Assembly (NCBI RefSeq): GCF_009707365.1
Contig: NZ_CP046122.1
Location: forward strand, 2,356,001-2,420,000
Direction: 5' to 3'
Origin: Microlunatus sp. Gsoil 973
GTDB taxonomy: Bacteria > Actinomycetota > Actinomycetes > Propionibacteriales > Propionibacteriaceae
Length of the DNA stretch: 64,000 nucleotides
Shown here: positions 25,186 through 33,730 of the stretch, piece by piece
Position numbering within the stretch: position 1 is the stretch's first letter
Layout of the letters: each line of letters opens with the position of its first letter
Translations under genes and position numbers: made by a program
Notes under the pieces: model-generated
The model's input: only the letters and a program-made list of their open reading frames with translations
What the model was told of the DNA's origin: nothing
Databases searched by the model: none

Positions 25186-26472
25186 TCAGCCGTTGATCAT
25201 GCCCGCGCCGACGGTAACACCGGTCGCCTCGTCGATCAGGATGAACGAGCCGGTGGTGCGGTTACGTTCGTAGGGGTCGACCATCAGCGGCTGGGTGACC
25301 CGCAGCTGCACCCGGCCGATCTCGTTCAGTCCCAGCTCCCCGATCGTCTGGTCCCGATGCAGGGTGTTGACGTCCAACCGGTACTGGACGTTCTTCACCA
25401 GCGCCCGCGCCGTCCTGGTGGTGTGCTTGATCGCCAGTTTCGCCCTGGGACGCAACGGAGCGGTGGTCATCCAGCACACCATCGCGTCGACGTCCTGGGT
25501 CTGCTCCGGCATGTTCTTGGTGCGGCAGATCATGTCGCCGCGCGACACGTCGATGTCGTCGGACAGCCGCACCACCACCGACATCGGCGCGAACGCCTCG
25601 TCGATCTGCTGGTCGAACATGTCGATCGCCTCGATCGTCGAAGTCATGCCGCTGGGCAGCACCATCACCTCGTCACCCGGCTTCAGGACGCCGCCGGCCA
25701 CCTGGCCCGCGTAACCCCTGTAGTCGTGGAACTGGTCGGACTTGGGCCGGATCACGTACTGCACCGGGAACCGGACGTCGCGCAGTTCCCGGTCCGAGGC
25801 GATGTGCAGATGCTCCAGGTGGTGGATCAGCGACGGGCCCTCGTACCACGGCATCTTGTCCGAACGGGTCACCACGTTGTCGCCCTGCAGCGCCGAGATC
25901 GGGATGACCTGCAGGTCGGGGATGTTCAGCCGGCTGGCGAAGGTGGTGAACTCCTCATCGATCTTCTCGAAGGTCTTCTGGTCGTAGTCGACCAGGTCCA
26001 TCTTGTTGACCGCCAGCACCAGGTGCGGCACCCGGAGCAGCGACAGCAGGACCGCGTGCCGCCGGGACTGCTCGGTCAGGCCCTGCCGGGCGTCGACCAG
26101 GACCAGGCCGAGATCGGCGGTGGATGCGCCGGTGACCATGTTCCGGGTGTACTGAACGTGACCGGGCGTGTCGGCGATGATGAACTTGCGTCGCGGTGTC
26201 GCGAAGTAGCGGTAGGCGACGTCGATGGTGATGCCCTGCTCCCGCTCCGACCGCAGCCCGTCGGTGAGCAGCGCCAGGTCGGTGTAGTCGTAGCCGCGGG
26301 ACTGACTGGTCGCCTCGACGGCCTCCAGCTGATCCTCGAAGATCGCCTTGGAGTCCAGCAGCAGGCGACCGATCAGCGTCGACTTGCCGTCATCGACCGA
26401 TCCGGCGGTGGCGAACCGCAGCAGGTCCGCATCACGCTGGACAACCGGCGTGTTCTGGTTGGCGCTGGTCAT
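25186..26472 (-). CDS. cysN: Sulfate adenylyltransferase large subunit (GTPase)
   Basis: A 428-residue translation-factor-like GTPase. The G1 motif GSVDDGKSTLIGRLLLD, the effector-loop REQGITIDVAYR, G3 DTPGH and G4 NKMD can be read. Two beta-barrel domains follow. With CysD it makes APS from ATP and sulfate, with GTP hydrolysis driving the unfavourable reaction. The length matches CysN alone; the CysC (APS kinase) domain found fused in mycobacteria is absent. ATG 26472 shares one base with the cysD stop (TGATG), giving coupled translation. Confidence 0.95.
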   Translation of the reverse strand: MTSANQNTPVVQRDADLLRFATAGSVDDGKSTLIGRLLLDSKAIFEDQLEAVEATSQSRGYDYTDLALLTDGLRSEREQGITIDVAYRYFATPRRKFIIADTPGHVQYTRNMVTGASTADLGLVLVDARQGLTEQSRRHAVLLSLLRVPHLVLAVNKMDLVDYDQKTFEKIDEEFTTFASRLNIPDLQVIPISALQGDNVVTRSDKMPWYEGPSLIHHLEHLHIASDRELRDVRFPVQYVIRPKSDQFHDYRGYAGQVAGGVLKPGDEVMVLPSGMTSTIEAIDMFDQQIDEAFAPMSVVVRLSDDIDVSRGDMICRTKNMPEQTQDVDAMVCWMTTAPLRPRAKLAIKHTTRTARALVKNVQYRLDVNTLHRDQTIGELGLNEIGRVQLRVTQPLMVDPYERNRTTGSFILIDEATGVTVGAGMING

Positions 26473-27395
26473 CAGAAGTAGCCTTCCTTCTTCCGGTCCT
26501 CCATCGCAGCCTCGGAGAATCGATCGTCGCCGCGGGTGGCGCCGCGTTCGGTCACCCGGGCGATGGCGATCTCGGCGATGATCTTCTCGAGCGTGTCGGC
26601 ATCGGACTCGACGCAACCGGTCAGCGTCATGTCGCCGACGGTGCGGAAGCGGACCAGCCGTTCCTCGACGGTCTCGCCTTCCCGCGGCTGCACGTGGTCG
26701 GATTCGGAGAGCAGCATGCCATCGCGCGGAATGACCCGGCGGCGGTGGGCGAAGTAGATCGCCGGGATCTCGATCTGTTCCCTCGCGATGTAGTTCCAGA
26801 TGTCGAGTTCGGTCCAGTTGGACAGCGGGAAGACGCGCATGTGCTCGCCCTCGTGCAACCGGCCGTTGTAGAGCGCCCAGAGTTCCGGACGCTGGTTCTT
26901 CGGATCCCACTGGCCGAACTCGTCGCGGTGGGAGTAGATGCGCTCCTTGGCGCGAGCCTTCTCCTCGTCGCGCCGGCCACCGCCGAAGGCCGCCGTGAAG
27001 CCCTCCTCCTCGATGACGTTGAGCAGGGTTCCGATCTGCAGCCGGTTGCGGCTGGTCCTGCCGTCGTCGACCACGATGCCATTCTTGATCGCGTCTTCGA
27101 CAGAAGCGATGACAAGTCGCACGCCCAGCCGGTTGACCCAGTTGTCACGGGTTGCCAGCACCTCGGGGAAGTCATAGCCGGTGTCGACCTGAAGCACCGG
27201 AAAGGGCAGCTTCGCCGGGAAGAACGCCTTCTCGGCCAGCCGCATCATGACGATGGAGTCCTTGCCGCCGGAGAACATCAGCACCGGCTTCTCGAACTCC
27301 GCCGCAGCCTCCCGGAAGATGTGGATGGACTCAGCCTCGAGCTGGTCGAGTTGGCTGACCCGATAGTCCGCATGGGTGGACGACGGTGTTGACAT
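26472..27395 (-). CDS. cysD: Sulfate adenylyltransferase small subunit
   Basis: A 307-residue PP-loop ATP pyrophosphatase. The ATP-binding loop MFSGGKDSIVMMRLAEKAF is near residue 42, followed by LQVDTGYDFPE, the AFGGGRRDEEKARAKERI block and the C-terminal MEDRKKEGYF, all typical of CysD. It catalyses adenylylation of sulfate together with CysN. ATG 27395 is preceded by AGGGAG. It is the first gene of cysDNH; its promoter must be in 27,396-27,800, where it is divergent from the sugar ABC importer. I looked for a cysteine-rich leader peptide and did not find a convincing one. Confidence 0.95.
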   Translation of the reverse strand: MSTPSSTHADYRVSQLDQLEAESIHIFREAAAEFEKPVLMFSGGKDSIVMMRLAEKAFFPAKLPFPVLQVDTGYDFPEVLATRDNWVNRLGVRLVIASVEDAIKNGIVVDDGRTSRNRLQIGTLLNVIEEEGFTAAFGGGRRDEEKARAKERIYSHRDEFGQWDPKNQRPELWALYNGRLHEGEHMRVFPLSNWTELDIWNYIAREQIEIPAIYFAHRRRVIPRDGMLLSESDHVQPREGETVEERLVRFRTVGDMTLTGCVESDADTLEKIIAEIAIARVTERGATRGDDRFSEAAMEDRKKEGYF

Positions 27396-27642
27396 CGGTA
27401 TAGCTAGCTCCCTGGTCAGTCCCGATCTTCGAATGGCGACGGCTGCGACGCTCGCACGTGAGCGTACCTGACAGACCCCGGACGCACGGTGTTGTCCGCC
27501 GGCCGGGACCGACCCTACGGCCGGAGCGCCACATCCCACTCAGCGTGCCAGATACCTCCCCCAAAGACCTATCCGCCGCTCCGGAGAGCCGGGCCGCAGT
27601 CCAGCGACCAGCCGGGTGACCGCGCGCGAGGTCAAAAAGTTT

Positions 27643-27665
27643 CTTCTGATTCAGAATTTCAGAAG
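27643..27665. promoter_or_regulatory. AT-rich palindrome, candidate operator of the sugar ABC importer
   Basis: CTTCTGA and TCAGAAG form a 7-bp inverted repeat around a 9-bp centre, and a second perfect palindrome TTCTGATTCAGAA (27644-27656) is nested in it. The site is in a short AT-rich island about 140 bp upstream of the first permease gene and 250 bp from cysD. No regulator gene is next to it, so it could bind a regulator encoded elsewhere. Confidence 0.5.
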
Positions 27666-27802
27666 AATTTCACTAGACGGGATGCTTGACCGGAGCTGTA
27701 CCGAACCGACACCGACCGGCATCGGGGTCCGCGGCGTTCAGGTTCGGATCGGGTTAGATATTCCTGCCACCCGACCACGAACGAGACGGGAACCAACCAG
27801 GG

Positions 27803-28690
27803 ATGACCAGCCGGAGCCGTACGCTGCGACGGGCAGCCGTCAGTTACGGGTTGCTGGCTCCCAGCCTGATCGGGATCGGGCTCTTCCTCATCGTGCCGGT
27901 CCTGGTTGCGGTCGCGGTCAGCTTCGAGTCCTGGAACATCATCTCCCCGCCGAAGTGGCTGGGCCCGCAGAACTATCTGTCGGTCCTCACCGATCCCGAC
28001 GTCTGGCACTCGTTCCTGGTGACTGCCCAGTACACGCTGCTGGTCATCCCCGCCCAGACACTGCTCGGCCTCGGGCTGGCGGTGCTGTTGTCCAAGCGGC
28101 TGCCCGGGACGCCGGTGTTCCGAGTGATCTTCGCGCTGCCCTGGATCTGCGCGCCGCTCACGCTGGGCGTGGTGTGGAAATGGGTCTTCGCACCCACCGG
28201 CGGCCTGCTGAACGCCATCATCGGTACCCGGATCGAGTGGTTGACGAGCTTCACCCTGGCGCTGCCCGCGGTCTCCTTCGTCAGCGTCTGGACCCAGACG
28301 GGCTATGTCGCGCTGTTCTATCTCGCCGGGCTCAGCGGGGTACCCGCCGACATCCAGGACGCGGCCCGCGTGGACGGCGCCGGAGAGATCGGGGTCTTCT
28401 GGCGGATCACCATGCCGCTGCTGCGTCCGACGACCTTCTTCGTGCTGGCCACCAGCATCATCTCCTCCTTCCAGGTCTTCGACACGGTGTACGCGATGAC
28501 CGGCGGCGGCCCGGGTGCGCCAGGTCGGACCGACGTGATCGCCCACCGGATCTACTCGCTGGCCTTCGAGGACCTGGATCTGGGCAAGGCGTCGGCGCTG
28601 TCGGTGCTGCTGATGATCGGGCTGATCGTGGTCACCGTGCTGCAGCAGGTCTACTTCCGCCGTCGGATCACCTACGAGGTGGCGAGCTGA
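27803..28690 (+). CDS. Sugar ABC transporter permease (MalF-type)
   Basis: A 295-residue permease with six predicted membrane segments, the first at about residues 15-40 (YGLLAPSLIGIGLFLIVPVL). The cytoplasmic EAA loop that contacts the ATPase reads QDAARVDGAGEIGVFWRITM, as in CUT1 carbohydrate importers. It forms a heterodimer with the next protein. Starts at ATG 27803. The gene is the first of a permease-permease-binding protein operon; the ATPase is missing and is probably supplied by a shared MsiK-type protein, which is usual in actinomycetes. Confidence 0.93.
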   Translation: MTSRSRTLRRAAVSYGLLAPSLIGIGLFLIVPVLVAVAVSFESWNIISPPKWLGPQNYLSVLTDPDVWHSFLVTAQYTLLVIPAQTLLGLGLAVLLSKRLPGTPVFRVIFALPWICAPLTLGVVWKWVFAPTGGLLNAIIGTRIEWLTSFTLALPAVSFVSVWTQTGYVALFYLAGLSGVPADIQDAARVDGAGEIGVFWRITMPLLRPTTFFVLATSIISSFQVFDTVYAMTGGGPGAPGRTDVIAHRIYSLAFEDLDLGKASALSVLLMIGLIVVTVLQQVYFRRRITYEVAS

Positions 28691-29553
28691 TGGCGACCGC
28701 CCGGACGCTGACCCGATCGCGCAACCCGTTCCGACGGACGGGCTCGGCTCTGATCATCTACGCACTGCTGATCTTCGGTGCGCTGATCATCGTGACGCCG
28801 TTCTTGTTGAGCTTCGTCACGGCACTCAAGACGCCGGAACAGTTCTCCAACACCTCGACGCTGAGTCTGCCCGCACCACTGTCCTGGCAGAACTTCGGGG
28901 AACTGTTCGGCGCCCAGCACAACTTCATCTCACCGATCGCCGTCACGGTGCAGATGACCGTTGTGATCCTGGTCGTCCAGCTGAGCTGTTCCATCCTGGC
29001 CGCGTACGCGTTCGCCCGGGTCAGCTTCCCGGGTCGGGACATCATCTTCTGGGCCTATCTGGCAACGATGATGATCCCGGCGGTGACCACCATCGTCCCG
29101 CTGTACGGGATGTTCACCGCCGCCGGGCTGCGGAACACCTTCTGGGCCCTGGTGCTGCCCACACTGTTCGGCTCGCCGTACGCGATCTTCCTGCTCCGTG
29201 AATACTTCCGGGGCGTCCCCGATGATCTGGAGGCGGCCGCCCTAATCGACGGTTGCGGCACGCTGCGGGTGCTCTGGTACGTGGTCATCCCTTATTCGCG
29301 ACCGATAATCGCAACCCTGACTGTGATCACCGTCGTCAGTCACTGGAACAACTTCCTGTGGCCGCGGGTGATCACCTCCGGACCGGACTGGGCCGTGCTG
29401 ACGGTCGCGACGGCCGGCCTGCAGAGCCAGTACAACGGCAACTGGACGTTGGTGATGGCCGCCACCAGCGTCGCCCTGCTCCCGCTGATCGTGATCTATT
29501 TGATCTTCCAACGCCAGATCGTCAACTCGATCTCGATCGGCGGATTCAAGTGA
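28690..29553 (+). CDS. Sugar ABC transporter permease (MalG-type)
   Basis: A 287-residue CUT1 permease with six membrane segments. The EAA loop is LEAAALIDGCGTLRVLWYVV, and the C-terminus ends SISIGGFK, a MalG-type ending (the family usually ends GxKG or similar). ATG 28690 shares its A with the stop of the preceding permease gene (TGATG), so the two are translated together. It should pair with the upstream permease to form the membrane channel. Confidence 0.93.
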   Translation: MATARTLTRSRNPFRRTGSALIIYALLIFGALIIVTPFLLSFVTALKTPEQFSNTSTLSLPAPLSWQNFGELFGAQHNFISPIAVTVQMTVVILVVQLSCSILAAYAFARVSFPGRDIIFWAYLATMMIPAVTTIVPLYGMFTAAGLRNTFWALVLPTLFGSPYAIFLLREYFRGVPDDLEAAALIDGCGTLRVLWYVVIPYSRPIIATLTVITVVSHWNNFLWPRVITSGPDWAVLTVATAGLQSQYNGNWTLVMAATSVALLPLIVIYLIFQRQIVNSISIGGFK

Positions 29554-29664
29554 AGCGTCGGATGGGCCCCATGCGACACTCGGGGCACTCCCCGGCACCA
29601 CGGCCCGTCCGGGCACCACGTCCCCATCCCTGGCAAGCACTTCTGGTCACAAAGGTAGGAAACG

Positions 29665-31044
29665 ATGACTGATTCCACGTCCTTCAGCCGACGGAAGGCC
29701 CTGGCACTGCTCGGTGCCGGCGCGGGCGGCGCAGTGCTCGCGGCCTGCTCACCCAATCAGCAACGGGAGCAGAACACGAGCGGCGGCGGGAGCACCGGAG
29801 CGGCCAAGACGACCATCGGCTTCCGGCTCTGGGACGATCAGGTCGCCAAGGCGTACGAGACGTCCTTCGCCGAGTTCACCAAGCAGAACCCGGACATCAC
29901 GGTCAAGATCAATCTCGTTCCGTGGCAGAACTACTGGGACCAACTGCCGGTCGATGTCGGGAGCGGCACCATCGACGACCTGTTCTGGACCAACTCGCTG
30001 AACTACCAGCAGTACGCCGACGCCGGCAAGATCAGCGACGTCGGCACTCTGCTGGGCGCTGTGGACGACGCCTGGCAGAAGTCGGTCGTCCAGCAGTACA
30101 CCTACCAGGACAAGCTCTGGGGTGTGCCGCAGATCGCCGATGCCAACGGCATCTTCTACAACAAGTCGATCCTGTCCGACAGCAACCCGCGGCTGCTGTC
30201 CGGGATCGGCAAGCTGCGGTGGCGGCCGGGCGGCGGTTCCGGTGACACGCTGCTGCCGGCGCTCCGGCAACTGACCGTTGACAGCAACGGCAAGACTGCG
30301 GCCGATCCGGGCTTCGATCCGAAGAAGATCAAGACCTACGGCTACAACGCCGCCTACGACCTACAGGCGATCTACTTCCCATTCATCGGGTCCAACGGCG
30401 GACGGTGGCAGGCCGACGGATCGAACAAGTTCGTCTTCGGCAGCGACCCGAAGACCGTCGAGGCGTTCAGCTACATCGTCGACCTGATCAACAAGCACCA
30501 CGTCGCGCCGTCCGCGGCCGACACGAACGACAACGGCGACTTCAGCCGCGACCAGTTCCTGCAGGGTCACATGGCGATCTTCCAGTCCGGCACCTACAAC
30601 CTGGCCAACGTCGCCGACGGTGCCAAGTTCGACTGGGCCATCGCGCGGAACCCGGCCGGGGCGGCGGGCAGCTTCGGGGTTGCCAGCGGAGTGATCGTGG
30701 CCGCGAGTGCCGCCACCAAGAGCGCCGACGCGGTGAAGAAGCTGCTGACCTGGCTCGGGTCTGCCGACGGCAACAAGTTCATCGGCGAGTCCGGCTCGGC
30801 GCTGCCGGCGGTGACCACGGCCCAGTCGTCCTGGGTGGACTTCTGGAAGGCCAAGAACGTCGACGTTCAGCCGTTCGTCGACGCCGCCGCGGGCAAAACG
30901 ATCCAGGCACCACGCGGCACCGGGGGCAGCGGATCCTCCGACGCGTACGATCCGATCCTCAAGGAGATCTTCCTGGGCCGTACCCCGGTCAAATCCGGTC
31001 TGGCCGAGGCCGAACAGAAGGCGAACGCCGCGATCGGCAAGTAG
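29665..31044 (+). CDS. Sugar-binding lipoprotein of the ABC importer
   Basis: A 459-residue family 1 binding protein. The signal has SRRKALALLG, a near-Tat motif with two arginines, a hydrophobic stretch and a lipobox LAAC with Cys28. The mature protein has the fold markers WDDQVAKAYETSFAEFTKQN, YYNK-like FYNKSIL and the QDKLWGVPQIADANG hinge typical of maltose-type binding proteins. ATG 29665 has AGGAAACG upstream. It is 111 bp after the second permease gene and completes the operon. The stop is followed within a few bases by the 19-bp repeat array. Confidence 0.93.
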   Translation: MTDSTSFSRRKALALLGAGAGGAVLAACSPNQQREQNTSGGGSTGAAKTTIGFRLWDDQVAKAYETSFAEFTKQNPDITVKINLVPWQNYWDQLPVDVGSGTIDDLFWTNSLNYQQYADAGKISDVGTLLGAVDDAWQKSVVQQYTYQDKLWGVPQIADANGIFYNKSILSDSNPRLLSGIGKLRWRPGGGSGDTLLPALRQLTVDSNGKTAADPGFDPKKIKTYGYNAAYDLQAIYFPFIGSNGGRWQADGSNKFVFGSDPKTVEAFSYIVDLINKHHVAPSAADTNDNGDFSRDQFLQGHMAIFQSGTYNLANVADGAKFDWAIARNPAGAAGSFGVASGVIVAASAATKSADAVKKLLTWLGSADGNKFIGESGSALPAVTTAQSSWVDFWKAKNVDVQPFVDAAAGKTIQAPRGTGGSGSSDAYDPILKEIFLGRTPVKSGLAEAEQKANAAIGK

Positions 31045-31046
31045 TC

Positions 31047-31828
31047 CCCGCACCAGTTGCCCGTCCCCTCCCTGCGCCAGTTCCCCGCCCGCACCACTTC
31101 CTCGGCCCCGCACCAGTTCGCCGGCCCCGCACCAGTTCGCCCGCCCCCGCACCAGTTCGCCCGCCCCCGCACCAGTTGGTCGGCCCCGCACCAGTTCGCC
31201 AGGCGCCGCACCAGTTGGTCGGCCCCGCACCAGCTGCAACGGGTGCGCCGCCGAGTAGGTGGTGCGGGATCGGGCAAGGGGCGCGTCGTCGAGCAAGCGG
31301 TGCGAAGCCACGGCCGTACGCGGAGCCGCCGACGCCGGTTCCCCGCACCAGTTGGTCGGCGCCGCACCAGTTCGCCGGCGCCGCACCAGTTCGCCGGCGC
31401 CGCACCGGCTGCAACGGGTGCGCCGCCGAGCAGGTGGTGCGGGATCGAGCAAGGGGCGCGTCGTCGAGCAGGCGGTGCGAAGCCACGGCCGTACGCGGAA
31501 GCCGCTGACGCCAGTGCCGCAGCAGTTGGTCGGCCCCGCACCAGTTGGTCGGCCACGCACCAGTTGGTCGGCCCCGCACCAGTTGGTCGGCCCCGCACCA
31601 GCTGCAACGGGTGCGCCGTCGAGCAAGCGGTGCGCCGTCGAGCAAGCGGTGCGCCGTCGAGCAAGCGGTGCGGCGTCAAGCAAGCGGTGCGGCGTCAAGC
31701 AAGCGGTGCGCCGTCGAGCAAGCGGTGCGCCGTCGAGCAAGCGGTGCGCCGTCGAGCAAGCGGTGCGCCGTCGAGCAAGCGGTGCGCCGTCGAGCAAGCG
31801 GTGCGCCGTCGAGCAAGCGGTGCGAAGC
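31047..31828. repeat. Three-module array of 19-bp repeats in both orientations
   Basis: The whole space between the binding protein stop and the phosphoesterase gene is filled by 19-bp units. F units have the form CACCAGTTGGTCGGCCCCG or CACCAGTTCGCCGGCGCCG; R units have the form GTGCGCCGTCGAGCAAGCG. The reverse complement of an R unit aligns with an F unit at about 13-14 of 19 positions, so R units are diverged inverted copies. Each of three modules runs F units, then a GCTGCAACGG link (31233, 31408, 31601), then R units (3, 3 and 11 copies), then GTGCGAAGC (31300, 31475, 31820). Units have no spacers. The region has no stop codons in most frames, which creates spurious long frames on both strands. 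Confidence 0.92.
31611..31819 (+). repeat. Tandem run of eleven 19-bp R units
   Basis: Eleven head-to-tail copies of a 19-bp unit start at 31611, 31630, 31649 and so on to 31801. Nine read GTGCGCCGTCGAGCAAGCG; the copies at 31668 and 31687 share the variant GTGCGGCGTCAAGCAAGCG. The near identity points to recent expansion by slippage or unequal exchange, whereas the F units and the older R units in modules 1 and 2 are more diverged. Confidence 0.95.
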
Positions 31829-31937
31829 TGCCGGCGCCCGCGCCGGTGCGTTCGGCCTCGGTGTTCATCGACAACTTTCTCCAACCGCCTCGTGTCAACC
31901 CTTGCCCGGATCGGTCGATCTCCGTGAGACTCGGACG

Positions 31938-32789
31938 GTGACCGATCCGATCTTCAGCTTCGGCCTGTTGGCCGACGTCCAGTACGCCGACGACGACACC
32001 CACGAGGGGCTCGATCGTCATTTCCGGGCGTCGATCAGCAAGTTGCAGAAGGCCGTCGCGGAGTTCAACCGACATGATCTTGCCTTCGTCGTCCATCTGG
32101 GCGACCTGGTCGATCACGATCTGGAGAACGCGACACCGGTGCTGGAGATCATGGCGGGTTCGGTCGCACCCGTCCACCAGGTGCTCGGCAACCATGACTT
32201 CGCCTCGTCGTGGTCACCGACAGGGCGGAGCGATTCGGCTGCGTTGATCAAGGCGTACGGAATGCAGGCTGCCTACTACGCGATCGCTCAGCCGGGATGG
32301 CGGTTCCTGGTCCTGGACACCAATGAGGTCGGCGTCATCGCGCACCCGCCCGGCAGCACCGAGGCGTCCGAGGGTGAGGAACTGCTGGCGCGCGTGAAGA
32401 GCCAGGGACGGCGCAACGCCAACCCCTGGAACGGCACGATCGGCCGGGCGCAGCGAAGCTGGCTGGCCGACCAGCTGGAACAGGCGGCAGCCGACGGCCT
32501 GCGCGCCGCGATCTTCGCCCACCATCCGGTCTTCCCCGATCATCACGACAACCTGCTCGATGATCATGAACTCCTGGATTGGCTGGCCGGCTTCGATGCA
32601 CTGAAAGTCTGGTTCGGCGGCCACCAGCATGCCGGTGGGTACGGCCTCTACCGCGACGTCCATGTCCTGACCCTCAATGCGGTGGTGCAGTCGACGACCA
32701 ACGCCTTTGCGGTTGCCAACGTCCACCAGGACCGGATCGTCATCACCGGGCACGGCAGGCAACCGTCCTACGAACTGGTGATCAACTGA
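31938..32789 (+). CDS. Calcineurin-like metallophosphoesterase (ADPRibase-Mn-like)
   Basis: A 283-residue phosphoesterase with all metal-binding motifs: DVQY in LLADVQYAD, GDLVDHD, GNHD in VLGNHDFA, AHHP in IFAHHPVFP and the C-terminal GGHQHAGGYG. The combination resembles Mn-dependent ADP-ribose/CDP-alcohol diphosphatases. It is cytoplasmic, having no signal peptide. GTG 31938 is chosen as the first start after the repeat array that gives the family N-terminus; the frame remains open into the repeats, but that part is repeat sequence. It is followed 90 bp later by a secreted endonuclease/phosphatase-fold protein. Confidence 0.88.
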   Translation: MTDPIFSFGLLADVQYADDDTHEGLDRHFRASISKLQKAVAEFNRHDLAFVVHLGDLVDHDLENATPVLEIMAGSVAPVHQVLGNHDFASSWSPTGRSDSAALIKAYGMQAAYYAIAQPGWRFLVLDTNEVGVIAHPPGSTEASEGEELLARVKSQGRRNANPWNGTIGRAQRSWLADQLEQAAADGLRAAIFAHHPVFPDHHDNLLDDHELLDWLAGFDALKVWFGGHQHAGGYGLYRDVHVLTLNAVVQSTTNAFAVANVHQDRIVITGHGRQPSYELVIN

Positions 32790-32878
32790 TCATCCGACTG
32801 ACCATCCGACGGCCCAATCCGTCCCCCGGACCCCATCCCCTGATTCGATCCCGAGTCCATTCCCCGGAAGGAACGCAG

Positions 32879-33712
32879 ATGTTTCGCAGATTGTTCTCGG
32901 CACTCGCCCTCACCACTGCCATGCTGACGGTGATGACCACAGCGACCATGACTGGCACAGCGAACGCCGCAGCGTCGTCGACACGAGTCTTCGACGTGAT
33001 GAGCTTCAACATCCACCACGCCGAAGGAACCGACGGCGTTCTGGACGTCGCCCGGATCGCCGACGTGATCCGGAACAGCGGCGCCGACGTGGTCGGATTG
33101 CAGGAGGTCGATCGTCACTACTCCGACCGCAGCGAGTGGGCTGACCAGCCCGCGGAACTGGCCGCGCTGTTGGGCTGGCACGTGGTCTTCGGCGCGAACA
33201 TCGACCAGGACCCTCCGGTCGGCAGCACCGACCGGATCCAGTACGGCACCGCGATCCTCTCCCGGTACGCCATCACGTCCTGGGACAACACCTACCTCTA
33301 CAACACGCCCGGCCAGGAGCAGCGAGGGCTCCTTCATGCCCGACTCGACGTCCGCGGTGCCTCGGTGGACTTCTACTGCACACATCTGGCGGCCAGTTCA
33401 CAGACCGACCGCCTGCAACAGGCATCCCAGATCGTCGATCTGATCGGCGACCAGGATCCCGCAATCCTCGTCGGGGATATGAACGCCACCCCGGATGCAC
33501 CGGAGATCAAGACCCTCTCCACGGCGTTCGACGACGCCTGGATCGCGGCGGGACAGGGACCGGACAGCACCTACCCGTCGGAAGCCCCGGCCAAGCGCAT
33601 CGACATGATCTTCGAAACCCCGAGCGTCAGGTCGACCCAGACCCGGGGCTGGCGCAACCAACCGGTCGCTTCCGATCATCTGCCGGTGCTCACTCGAGTC
33701 GTCGTCGGCTGA
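32879..33712 (+). CDS. Secreted endonuclease/exonuclease/phosphatase-family protein
   Basis: A 277-residue EEP-fold hydrolase. A Sec signal peptide with a positively charged start, hydrophobic core LFSALALTTAMLTVM and AxA-type end (TANAAA) is present. The EEP motifs are MSFNIHHAEG, VVGLQEVDRHY (metal-binding Glu), GDMNATPDAPE and the C-terminal ASDHLPVLTRVVV (catalytic His). It is an extracellular phosphodiesterase or nuclease, substrate unknown. ATG 32879 is preceded by GGAAGGAA. It lies 89 bp after the metallophosphoesterase gene in the same direction and may be co-transcribed. Confidence 0.9.
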   Translation: MFRRLFSALALTTAMLTVMTTATMTGTANAAASSTRVFDVMSFNIHHAEGTDGVLDVARIADVIRNSGADVVGLQEVDRHYSDRSEWADQPAELAALLGWHVVFGANIDQDPPVGSTDRIQYGTAILSRYAITSWDNTYLYNTPGQEQRGLLHARLDVRGASVDFYCTHLAASSQTDRLQQASQIVDLIGDQDPAILVGDMNATPDAPEIKTLSTAFDDAWIAAGQGPDSTYPSEAPAKRIDMIFETPSVRSTQTRGWRNQPVASDHLPVLTRVVVG

Positions 33713-33730
33713 CCCTGGACGCTGTTGGGT

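Noticed and set aside
27396-27600. Cysteine-rich leader peptide or SAM-type riboswitch upstream of cysD
   Set aside because: I translated the minus strand and looked for aptamer motifs; no short frame with clustered Cys codons and no conserved riboswitch sequence was found.
27616-29553. A single 645-codon gene over both ABC permeases
   Set aside because: The first half is in the wrong frame for the first permease, whose own frame (27803-28690) encodes a complete six-segment protein. The second permease has its own start at 28690.
31047-31828. CRISPR array
   Set aside because: The 19-bp units are directly adjacent without spacers, occur in two orientations, and there are no cas genes in the window.
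30361-31884. Long minus-strand frame of about 507 codons through the repeat array
   Set aside because: It is antisense to the binding protein gene and then consists of repeat translations. A 19-bp unit without stop codons keeps all frames open, so its length has no meaning.
31545-31937. N-terminal repeat extension of the metallophosphoesterase
   Set aside because: The frame is open upstream of GTG 31938, but only because of the repeats; the phosphoesterase family starts at the chosen codon.
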